DNA of 62,732 nucleotides from Ruminococcus sp. (GTDB taxonomy: Bacteria > Bacillota > Clostridia > Oscillospirales > Ruminococcaceae): positions 1-62,732 of the forward strand of contig JAFWTA010000043.1 of the NCBI GenBank assembly GCA_017519145.1, written 5' to 3'. Below, one piece after another: positions 1 through 7,114 of the stretch. A program made the position numbers and the translations under genes. Within the stretch, counting starts at the first letter, position 1, and each line of letters opens with the position of its first letter. The notes under the pieces were generated by a model that had not been told where the DNA came from, made no database searches, and saw only the letters and a list, made by a program, of their open reading frames with translations.

Positions 1-237
1 AAAACAGTCCGGTGGACTGTTTTTTGAGAGGGGACGCCCTGCAAGTGAGGGCGTCCCTTGATTGAGCGGATGATAGTCACCACTATAATACGAATTTTTC
101 GGGACGCCGAGTGACTCCCTACAGTGTAGGGAGATGTCAGCAAAGCTGACAGAGGGTACGTGCAGCTGTTAGCTGCGGCGTCCCCTACATTATGCTAACG
201 GCTAATGGCTGACGGCTCAAATAGGAATTCAGCAAAG
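1..237. repeat. Dispersed palindromic element, left copy (inverted relative to right end)
   Basis: The stretch reads as the reverse complement of 62482-62656, apart from a block of about 63 bp at 111-174 found only here. It opens with an AACAGTCC/GGACTGTT hairpin and contains a GGGACGCCC/GGGCGTCCC hairpin and a long shared core. It holds no convincing ORF. It looks like a non-autonomous intergenic repeat. The alignment was made by eye. Confidence 0.85.
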
Positions 238-265
238 CTAAATTATGATTTAGCTTGTTAACTGT

Positions 266-314
266 ATAAAAACAATGCCCCTGAGCGCTTTGAAATGCTC
301 AGGGGCAATTTTTA
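266..314 (-). terminator. Terminator after folC
   Basis: A ten-pair GC-rich stem (GCCCCTGAGC/GCTCAGGGGC, 277-306) is followed on the minus strand by a T-rich run. An A/T-rich flank on the other side could let it work in both directions. The same stem sequence recurs at 23693 and 43119. Confidence 0.8.
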
Positions 315-350
315 TTATATGAGTATAGTCGGGCTTCAATTGTTCACTTA

Positions 351-1604
351 TCACTGCACTGTATTGAAATACTCGCTCACAAGATACAGCGAGCCGCAGA
401 TAACGGCAACTCCGCCGTTTTCGCGGGCAAGCGCCTTTGCCTTTTCGGCACACTCCGCAAGGCTTCCGTATTCGGCTTCCGTGCGGAAGCTTGCGATATC
501 AGCAAGAGTCTCCGCTGATACTGCGTTGGGAGCAAATCCGTCCACTGCGAAAAACCTGTCGGAGAGACCCGATATCTTCTTTACGCAGTCCACATAGTCC
601 TTTGAGTCCACCATGCCCATGACGGTGTATATCTTCTTGCCCCTTGTACTGAGGTACATAAGCATGAGAGACAACATTCCCACACCTGCGGGATTGTGTC
701 CGCCGTCCACCAATACAGGGGGCTCGCCGTCTATGTACTGCACCCTGCCGCGTACCTGAGTGGTCTCAACAGAGCGGATAATGGAGCTGTCACTGACAGA
801 AAATCCCTTGCTCCTGAGATAAATACAGGCGGTTATGGCAGTCTGTGCGTTGTACTTCTGGTGTATTCCTGCCATTGCAGGAGTAAGCTTTATACCTCTG
901 TACCTGAAAGGTGAGAAAAGTCCGCCGTCACCGTAGGGGGGACAGTCCTCGCAGGGGATAAGCTCCGCGCCAACTCTTTCCGCAGTCTCGCGAACTAATT
1001 CGCGGACACTGTCGGGATTGTCCTCGGAGAGTATGACTGCCGAGCCGCTCTTGATTATGCCTGCCTTGTGGGAGGCTATCTCCTCAACAGTATCGCCCAG
1101 CAGAGCCGTGTGGTCGAGGGAAATGGAGGTTATGACCGAGAGCAGTGGAGGCGGTATGACGTTGGTGGAGTCAAGAGTGCCGCCGATACCCGTTTCCAGC
1201 ACCACTATGTCGCACTTCTCACGCTCATACCACAGCATGGCTATCGCCATTGTTATCTCAAACTGGGAATAAGCCGCGTCACCGATGCGCTCCTTTACGA
1301 AATCCGCGATATCGCAGAGGGACTCCTCATCTATCTCGTCGTCGTTGATGCGTATCCTGTCGGTGTAGCGCAGCACGAAGGGAGAGGTGAACTTTCCCGT
1401 CTTATAGCCCGAGAATTGCAGGGCGTTGGCGATATATTCAAGGGTGGAGCCCTTACCGTTGGTGCCTGCGATATGAACGAATTTCAGTCTTTCCTGTGGG
1501 TCGCCCACACGTTTCATAAGCTCCCTCGCGCGGGAGAGGTCCGTTATCCTGCCCCCCGACTTGCTGTAGGAGTTTATGAAGCTCATACATTCTTCGATGT
1601 TCAT
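351..1604 (-). CDS. folC: Folylpolyglutamate synthase / dihydrofolate synthase
   Basis: FolC adds glutamates to reduced folates, and in many bacteria also makes dihydrofolate from dihydropteroate, in the cytoplasm. The 417-residue length is normal for the Mur-ligase-like family. An ATP-binding GTNGKGS loop lies near residue 48, followed by the TSPF motif of the folate site and a central LETGIGGTLD stretch that fits the family. A Shine-Dalgarno AAGGAG lies 5-6 bases before the ATG. No other folate gene is nearby. It lies downstream of the DUF4268 gene on the same strand with a 20-base gap, so the two may share a transcript, and it ends at a strong terminator. Confidence 0.95.
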   Translation of the reverse strand: MNIEECMSFINSYSKSGGRITDLSRARELMKRVGDPQERLKFVHIAGTNGKGSTLEYIANALQFSGYKTGKFTSPFVLRYTDRIRINDDEIDEESLCDIADFVKERIGDAAYSQFEITMAIAMLWYEREKCDIVVLETGIGGTLDSTNVIPPPLLSVITSISLDHTALLGDTVEEIASHKAGIIKSGSAVILSEDNPDSVRELVRETAERVGAELIPCEDCPPYGDGGLFSPFRYRGIKLTPAMAGIHQKYNAQTAITACIYLRSKGFSVSDSSIIRSVETTQVRGRVQYIDGEPPVLVDGGHNPAGVGMLSLMLMYLSTRGKKIYTVMGMVDSKDYVDCVKKISGLSDRFFAVDGFAPNAVSAETLADIASFRTEAEYGSLAECAEKAKALARENGGVAVICGSLYLVSEYFNTVQ

Positions 1605-1624
1605 GGTTTCTCCTTATAGTGTAC

Positions 1625-2551
1625 TTATTTCAGCCTGTTTTTGAATACGTCGCGCATTATCAGAACCTTATCGATGGCTTCTTCGATAAGCGCATCATAG
1701 TTGCTGTGGTCGTCGAAATTCAAACCGTCAATCTTTGACTGAATTCTGCTTGCTTTGGAATTGTCCAGCCTATACCAATTCAAATCAAATCCGAGTTCTT
1801 TTTGAATATAATCGTGTTCCTCATAAAGCTTGTCAAATAAAGCTTTGTTGTCATAGATATATAATTCAACGCTTATAAACGAGTCCTTATTTACCAAGGC
1901 AATGCTTATTTTTGCTTCGCTGGTGCCAATGGACACATCATACCAATGAGCAGTTCCTGCTTTACGGATAGGAAATGGTTTCCCTCGATTGATTACATGG
2001 TCATTGAATTGCGTCCAGAATTCAAGCCTTTCTGATTGGCTTTTATTCATTGTATCAGTTGATTTATTGCCTTTTTGCTCTTTTATGAAATCGTTTGGCT
2101 GTTCAACTATCTGAAACATGGGGGCATAGTCCGAATTGCCTATCTGGTAAGCATGGAGCTCAATTAAGAAGAAATTTATATCTTTAACGGTATTGTTGTT
2201 GAGCCATTCGATAGCGCTTCGGTGTTCGTCTCTTGCTTCCTTGACTATCCACACGATGACCTTTGCGTCCAAGCCCGAAGCATAGGTGATTATCTTTCCG
2301 AGGTGGTCGTGATTGGAGTTTTCAAGCTGATTTTCGATTATCACCCTGATACCCGTAGTTTCATCAACTGCAACAATGTCACATCTGTAGGAGCCTACAT
2401 AAGCTTCCGTATTTATATCAACTAAAGTGAGACCGATTTTTTCGTTAAGGAGTTCGATGTTCTCCTCTTTAGCCAGCCATGCGGAGAAGTCATACTGCTC
2501 ATGCGCCCATAGCTCTCTTATATTGACTTCCTTCAGTTTTCCTATCTTCAT
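1625..2551 (-). CDS. DUF4268 domain protein, PD-(D/E)XK nuclease-like
   Basis: This 308-residue protein matches what I know of the DUF4268 family: an N-terminal restriction-endonuclease-like fold followed by an alpha/beta domain. The sequence YRCDIVA, then about 15 residues, then VIIENQLE fits the D...ExQ variant of a PD-(D/E)XK active site (about residues 55-78). The second half, from about residue 170 (RLEFWTQF...), is the DUF4268 part. Such proteins often sit in defence or accessory regions, but no methylase or partner is adjacent here. Codon use looks more AT-rich than in folC and the SDR gene beside it, which hints at later acquisition. A strong GGGGGAA ribosome site supports this start. 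Confidence 0.85.
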   Translation of the reverse strand: MKIGKLKEVNIRELWAHEQYDFSAWLAKEENIELLNEKIGLTLVDINTEAYVGSYRCDIVAVDETTGIRVIIENQLENSNHDHLGKIITYASGLDAKVIVWIVKEARDEHRSAIEWLNNNTVKDINFFLIELHAYQIGNSDYAPMFQIVEQPNDFIKEQKGNKSTDTMNKSQSERLEFWTQFNDHVINRGKPFPIRKAGTAHWYDVSIGTSEAKISIALVNKDSFISVELYIYDNKALFDKLYEEHDYIQKELGFDLNWYRLDNSKASRIQSKIDGLNFDDHSNYDALIEEAIDKVLIMRDVFKNRLK

Positions 2552-2623
2552 ACTGTTCCCCCTTTATCAAACAGAAAAAAAATCAGCAGGGCGGCAATGC
2601 CGCCCTTGCCGTTATGTGTCAGC

Positions 2624-3367
2624 TCAATATACTCCTGCCTGCTTTTCAGCCTTTGCAACAGCCTCCACAAGGCTCATGCCGCTGAATTCCTGTGCAGCGA
2701 AGATGCGTCCGCACTTCTTGTCGTCCACGAATGCGCCCACGATAACTCCCGGGATAGCGCTTTCGGGAGAGTTGGGAGCGTTGGGACCGCCAAGGTCTGT
2801 TCTGCACCAGCCGGGGTCAGTGAGATTGATGGTTACGTCAGTGCCTTCGTAGTTCTTGCCAAGGTCGCGTGTTACCTTGTTGAGTGCAGCCTTTGCTGCG
2901 GAATAGCCTGCCTGCTCGGGTTCGAGGTCGATACCGCTGGTGGTATTGACTATTCGTCCGAAGCCTCTTTCCTTCATACCGGGAAGGAAATGATAGCAGA
3001 TCATCATGGGAGCGGTGGTGTTGATCCTGAAGCTGATGTCATAATCAGATGCAGGTGTGGTGAGATATTCCGTTCTGTAGGCTATCTGAAGACCTGCGTT
3101 GTTGAGGATGATGTCGAGCTTTGTCCCTCTCTCGTCGATAGCTCTGCACATCGCCTCCACCTGTTCCATGTCTGAAAGCTCTGCGGTGACAACATAAGCG
3201 TCAACGCCCAGAGCCTTCACCTCGCCGAGCACCTTTGCACAGTGCTCCTCGGTGCGGCTGTGGAGCACCAGATTACAGCCCAGCTTAGCCATTTCTATGG
3301 CTGCAAGATAGCCGAGTCCGCGGCTTGCGCCTGTAATGAGTGCCCATCTGCCTTTTACATTTACCAT
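2624..3367 (-). CDS. Short-chain dehydrogenase/reductase (SDR)
   Basis: A classical SDR oxidoreductase of 247 residues, probably NAD(P)-dependent; the substrate cannot be told from sequence. The Rossmann nucleotide loop TGASRGLG is near residue 14 and the structural NNAG motif near residue 90. The catalytic Ser (TTSG) and the YSAAK tyrosine-lysine pair lie near residues 140-160. A GGGAGG ribosome site lies eight bases before the ATG. The next gene on the strand is a Dabb protein about 70 bases upstream, a common companion of small-molecule enzymes, but a functional link is only inference. Confidence 0.92.
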   Translation of the reverse strand: MVNVKGRWALITGASRGLGYLAAIEMAKLGCNLVLHSRTEEHCAKVLGEVKALGVDAYVVTAELSDMEQVEAMCRAIDERGTKLDIILNNAGLQIAYRTEYLTTPASDYDISFRINTTAPMMICYHFLPGMKERGFGRIVNTTSGIDLEPEQAGYSAAKAALNKVTRDLGKNYEGTDVTINLTDPGWCRTDLGGPNAPNSPESAIPGVIVGAFVDDKKCGRIFAAQEFSGMSLVEAVAKAEKQAGVY

Positions 3368-3435
3368 GTTTTCTACCTCCCTTTTCGGGTATTAAATATA
3401 TGATATCCCCGTGCTGCGTGCCACGGGGACGATCA

Positions 3436-3738
3436 TCAGCATTCGTAGTCTATGCAGGCTCTGTCGGTCTTTACAGTTCCGATGAACTTGCCGAATTCAA
3501 GGTGTGCGGGGTGGACCTGATATGCGTTCAGGTCGTCGATTGTGTCGAAGTCGCAGATGAGAGCGATGGTGTAGTTGCTCTCGGGAGCGTCCTTGGAGTT
3601 GATGACTACCTCGCCCTTTTTCAGTTCCTTTACGTTAGCGATGACGTTATCGAAGCGCTTCTGAGCTTCAACAGCGTTCTCGTACTCGCTTCTGCCCTCG
3701 GCTTCCTTTAATTTGAACATAACTATGTGCTTTATCAT
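3436..3738 (-). CDS. Dabb (stress-responsive alpha/beta barrel) family protein
   Basis: A 100-residue single-domain protein beginning MIKHIVMFKLK, the hallmark start of the Dabb family (dimeric ferredoxin-like barrels). The conserved HPAHLEF segment lies near residue 77. Family members include plant stress proteins and small cyclases or cleavage enzymes; the reaction here is unknown. The start codon overlaps the stop of the membrane protein gene upstream in an ATGA, so translation is probably coupled. Length and motif are complete. Confidence 0.9.
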   Translation of the reverse strand: MIKHIVMFKLKEAEGRSEYENAVEAQKRFDNVIANVKELKKGEVVINSKDAPESNYTIALICDFDTIDDLNAYQVHPAHLEFGKFIGTVKTDRACIDYEC

Positions 3739-4553
3739 GATAATTCTTCCTTTCGTGATTTATTTTCATCGTGATCATTATTACTGCCGAACCTCTTGTC
3801 TCCGAGACTGAGAGGAGAGAGCAGTAAGCCTGCATATAACACTGCGGCAAGAACAAGGACCGCTGTCACCGCTTGTTCATAAGGAGAGTCACCTGACTCG
3901 TAATGTATTGCTGTGAATTCGAGCATGGAAACGTATATCGAGGAGAAAAACAGAATAACTGACATTATGCAGAATATCCATATCCCTGCTCTGCCGGTCC
4001 TGCCAAGCTTTGTAGGAGTATCGCTGCTTTCGGGAGCAAAGCACAGCCCGAATACAATGATCATGTCCGAGTATAATCCCGATCTGTTGAGCGTCTGAGA
4101 TGCCGCAGATAGTATGATAAGTATATACAGCAGTACGGTGTAAAGCAGCCTGTTTTTTGGGTGTATCACTCCGAGATAAATAAAAGCGCAGATAAAGCCG
4201 CCTGCTATGAAGCATATGGAGTGGATCAGGGATACTGTCATCATTAACGGTGCATAGCGGAATATGGCGAAGCCTGTGCTTATTAACGTTTTCAGAGCCT
4301 TGACGAACGTTATTGCGGTCACGGCTGCTGCGATAATAAACAGCGCTCCTGTTATCCTGTTCCATGGCGGTGTTCTGAATTTGCCGATAATAAACATCAG
4401 TGCTGCGGCAGCTGAAACTGCTTCCCTTATCATGCCGAGCCCGTTAAGATAATAGCGGTTTGTGATATGTCCTGTCAGTGTCAAAGCAAAAGCAGCCAGC
4501 AGTAGTATGCCAACGGCTGCCTCGGAAAATCGGTTCTTTTTTGCGTTATTCAT
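3735..4553 (-). CDS. Polytopic membrane protein, paralogue family member 1
   Basis: A 272-residue protein with about seven hydrophobic segments and a hydrophilic C-terminal tail (about 25 residues, charged, ending KEELS). I do not recognise a named family. Its N-terminus (basic residues, then FSEAAVGILLL) and overall plan resemble the proteins at 5045-6001 and 6191-7036, so the three are probably diverged paralogues. It ends in an ATGA overlap with the Dabb gene and follows the GNAT gene closely, so it is likely part of one operon. The function is unknown. Confidence 0.7.
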   Translation of the reverse strand: MNNAKKNRFSEAAVGILLLAAFALTLTGHITNRYYLNGLGMIREAVSAAAALMFIIGKFRTPPWNRITGALFIIAAAVTAITFVKALKTLISTGFAIFRYAPLMMTVSLIHSICFIAGGFICAFIYLGVIHPKNRLLYTVLLYILIILSAASQTLNRSGLYSDMIIVFGLCFAPESSDTPTKLGRTGRAGIWIFCIMSVILFFSSIYVSMLEFTAIHYESGDSPYEQAVTAVLVLAAVLYAGLLLSPLSLGDKRFGSNNDHDENKSRKEELS

Positions 4554-4563
4554 ATTGTAGCCT

Positions 4564-5067
4564 TTATAATTGGTATATCCTTGATCTGAATGTTTTTAGT
4601 CCGTCATAGCTCTTGTACTCGCCGAAGCCCGTAAAATGCAGTCCGCACTTTTCTATCACATGAGCGGAGGCTGTGTTTTCAGCCGCACATTCGGCTCTCA
4701 GTTTTATATTGCCGAAGCTTCTGCGCACATGGTCGATCATAGCCTTTGAAGCTTCGGTAGCATAGCCCTTGCCCCAGCAGTCGAAGCGGAAGTTGTATCC
4801 GAACTCCCAGAAGCCGTCCTCAAGGAGCCTTATGCCGCCCGAGCCTATGAGCTTATCATCGCTCCTGCGGACAAAGCCGAACTCAAAGCGCGTATCCGAG
4901 GTGACTATGCTGCGGAGCCATTCCCTTGTGGTCTCAACGTTTTCGTGGGTGGAGTATATCATGTACCTTGCCACTCTCTCGTCGCCTGTCCACTCAAAGG
5001 CAGCCTCGGCGTCATCGAGGGTCAGGGGACGGAGCAAAAGACGGTCAGTCGTTATCGTCGGACTCAT
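4564..5067 (-). CDS. GNAT-family N-acetyltransferase (RimJ/RimL-like)
   Basis: A cytoplasmic acetyltransferase using acetyl-CoA; the acceptor is unknown. The sequence begins with TDRLLLRPLTLDDA, typical of RimJ/RimL-type GNATs, and contains the pyrophosphate-binding GKGYATEA loop near residue 95 and a C-terminal EKCGLHFTG motif. A longer frame reaches 5130, but its extra residues are a Met/Thr/Arg/Lys-rich shadow of the acidic tail of the gene upstream. I chose the internal ATG at 5067, preceded by AGGAAG six bases away. This start overlaps the upstream gene by 23 bases. A broken copy of this gene's first codons lies at 6168-6190. Confidence 0.88.
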   Translation of the reverse strand: MSPTITTDRLLLRPLTLDDAEAAFEWTGDERVARYMIYSTHENVETTREWLRSIVTSDTRFEFGFVRRSDDKLIGSGGIRLLEDGFWEFGYNFRFDCWGKGYATEASKAMIDHVRRSFGNIKLRAECAAENTASAHVIEKCGLHFTGFGEYKSYDGLKTFRSRIYQL

Positions 5068-6001
5068 CTTCATCTTCCTCATCGTCCTCGTATTCGTCCT
5101 CGTCGTACTCATCGTCATCATCTTCTTCATCGTCGGACTTGCTCTTCTTTACCTGAGCTACGTCCTCAGCCTCTGTACACTTTCTCTCAAAGAGCATGAG
5201 AGGAGTGAGGAGGACAAGGAGAATATTCAGACAGGCCATAAATAATATGTATTGTTCGCTGCCGTTTGATGAAATATTGCTCTTGCCCGTTGTGATGTAT
5301 GAGAAGCCGCTTGCCATGCCATCGTAATAATGAGCATAAAAATAGCCGATGACAGCAGGGAGTACGGGCTTTAATGCAAAGGCTGCACAGCCTGTGATGC
5401 CCTTTGTGTTCTTGTTCACGGTATAGTCCTGCATGAGGCAGGGGAGCATAAAGAGCAGGACTGCAAAATAATCATGAAGTCTGATGAGCGACTGCGCCAT
5501 ATATAAGCCTGTAATGGCATAGGTATAGATAAGGAGATGTTTCCTTGACTTCCATACTATATTCCTGTTCATAGTCAGAAAAGCTACGACAGCTGCTGCC
5601 AGTACAAGAAGGAACATGAGTATATCAGTGAACAATATCAGGTCATGATTTTCATAATATGAGCCTGACGCAGTGAAAACCGAATAGGGCTCAAAGAAAT
5701 AACCCAGCAGTATACTGCCGCCGCGGCTGTTGAGCAGCAATCCCGGCACCGTTATACAGTATAGGATCTTTACAGGCAGAGAGTGATACAGCCTGAACAT
5801 GAGCATTACGGCAAGCAGTATCCTGAACAATGTTGAAAGTACAGGGATCAGCAGATAGGGCGTTATCCTGAGCCTGAAATAGCTCATATCCGGAAAATAA
5901 ATCAGCCAGAAACTGCGGAAGCTCATAACAGAAAAGCAGATAAGAACTATTCCGACAATGATCTCCGCGATCCTTGTACGCTTTTTTACTGTGATATTCA
6001 T
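5045..6001 (-). CDS. Membrane protein with extremely acidic C-terminal tail, paralogue 2
   Basis: A 318-residue protein with an N-terminal basic stretch, about seven to eight hydrophobic segments, and a tail of roughly 35 residues that is almost all Asp and Glu (from about residue 283 to the end). I recognise no catalytic motif. The tail could bind cations or basic partners, but that is inference. The FERK motif just before the tail also occurs in the neighbour at 6191-7036, and the two end in nearly the same residues (DEDESDxND), so they are paralogues. The 3' end overlaps the GNAT gene. Confidence 0.75.
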   Translation of the reverse strand: MNITVKKRTRIAEIIVGIVLICFSVMSFRSFWLIYFPDMSYFRLRITPYLLIPVLSTLFRILLAVMLMFRLYHSLPVKILYCITVPGLLLNSRGGSILLGYFFEPYSVFTASGSYYENHDLILFTDILMFLLVLAAAVVAFLTMNRNIVWKSRKHLLIYTYAITGLYMAQSLIRLHDYFAVLLFMLPCLMQDYTVNKNTKGITGCAAFALKPVLPAVIGYFYAHYYDGMASGFSYITTGKSNISSNGSEQYILFMACLNILLVLLTPLMLFERKCTEAEDVAQVKKSKSDDEEDDDDEYDEDEYEDDEEDEDESDDND

Positions 6002-6065
6002 TTTAAATCCCCTTTTATATTATGTTATTATGATCACACCATTCAAGGCGTGATCACCTAATTTT

Positions 6066-6190
6066 TATTATTTGCCGCAGATCATCTCCGCCTTCATAAG
6101 GTTGGTGGTTACCGATACGCCCAGAGGAACACCTGCGGTGATAGCCAACAGGTCTCCGTCCTTCGCAGTCAGCGGCGGAGCAAAAGACGG
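6066..6190 (-). pseudogene. Duplicated pyruvate kinase 3' end fused to a GNAT 5' fragment
   Basis: Read on the minus strand, 6068-6160 encodes KDGDLLAITAGVPLGVS and continues to a stop. It is almost the same as the last 30 or so residues of the intact pyruvate kinase at 7115. Next to it, 6168-6190 matches the first codons of the GNAT gene at 5031-5067. The two fragments abut, as expected at the junction of a tandem duplication whose ends lay in pyk and in the GNAT gene. There is no start codon or upstream frame, so it is a remnant. Confidence 0.88.
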
Positions 6191-7036
6191 TCAGTCGTTA
6201 TGGTCGGACTCGTCTTCATCTTCATCTTTGATGTCGGTAATAACAGGAGATACCACTTTTTCAAGGGGAGACTTTCTCTCAAAGACAATAAGGGGGATAA
6301 GAATGATCGCAGCTGCAAATATCAGGCAGCGTATAGTTTCGTTCTGCCTTCCTGCATTCAGGTAATCAAGAATATCATCGGTACTATTGACCTTCACGGA
6401 GTACCTGGTATAATACTCAAAAAACAGCTCTGAGGCTGCTCCTGTAACGGCTCCTGCCCAGCCGATAAGGGCTGTGCGTTCGGACTTTTCCTGCAATTCG
6501 TAAATGAAACAGGTCAGTAAAAGGTACAGCATTACAGTAAAGCTGCGCGAAGAAAACGCCAGTGTTCCGACAGCTGCAATGCCTGCAATTACATAAAGAT
6601 AGATAAGCAGCTTGGTCCTGTTTTTCCATTTTATAACTCCGAACATCATAAGAAGGATAATTATTCCCATGGCTATCGTGAGATAGAACGTGAACAATAT
6701 GAAAATACCGTCAATAGTAAAATGATCGATGCAGCTTTTTATATATTTTCCGACAAACTTAATATCAAAATAGGTCCTGTTTCTCTCTGAAAAGGCAAAA
6801 ACGGCAATAGAGATCCCTAAGAGGAGCTTTGCCCATAAACGGTCGTACTTGCGGGTGATGATGAGTATAGCTGCCGATGCTGTGATGAAAAAGATCGGAG
6901 CGTTCTGTCTGAATAAACCGCTTATCATATCACCGCTGTCATAAGAATAAAGGTCGGATAATATCGATAATGTCGGTCTTATCATCAGTATTGCAATGAT
7001 GATCTCAAATATTCTGCTTCTTTTCTGTACTGGCAT
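6191..7036 (-). CDS. Membrane protein with acidic C-terminal tail, paralogue 3
   Basis: A 281-residue polytopic membrane protein of unknown function, with about eight hydrophobic segments. The N-terminus (QKRSRIFEIIIAIL) parallels the protein at 5045-6001, and the C-terminus carries FERK followed by a shorter acidic tail ending DEDESDHND. Its last codons lie over the duplicated GNAT 5' fragment, mirroring how its paralogue overlaps the real GNAT gene. A good AAGGAG ribosome site precedes the ATG. It lies just downstream of pyk, separated by the pyk terminator-like hairpin. Confidence 0.75.
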   Translation of the reverse strand: MPVQKRSRIFEIIIAILMIRPTLSILSDLYSYDSGDMISGLFRQNAPIFFITASAAILIITRKYDRLWAKLLLGISIAVFAFSERNRTYFDIKFVGKYIKSCIDHFTIDGIFILFTFYLTIAMGIIILLMMFGVIKWKNRTKLLIYLYVIAGIAAVGTLAFSSRSFTVMLYLLLTCFIYELQEKSERTALIGWAGAVTGAASELFFEYYTRYSVKVNSTDDILDYLNAGRQNETIRCLIFAAAIILIPLIVFERKSPLEKVVSPVITDIKDEDEDESDHND

Positions 7037-7074
7037 TTTTATTTCTCCTTATATCATGTTTATAAAATATATTC

Positions 7075-7096
7075 TGCGCCTTTTAGCAAAGGCGCA
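7075..7096 (-). terminator. Hairpin after pyk
   Basis: A perfect TGCGCCTTT/AAAGGCGCA stem lies directly after the pyruvate kinase stop codon; the T-run is weak. A similar hairpin (GATCACGCC/GGTGTGATC, about 6033-6057) follows the duplicated pyk fragment. Confidence 0.55.
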
Positions 7097-7114
7097 ATTA
7101 CCCCATTTTAAATA

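Noticed and set aside
5067-5130. The long N-terminus of the GNAT protein beginning at 5130
   Set aside because: The extra residues are a frame-shifted reading of the acidic tail of the gene upstream; the ATG at 5067 has a ribosome site and matches the usual start of the family.
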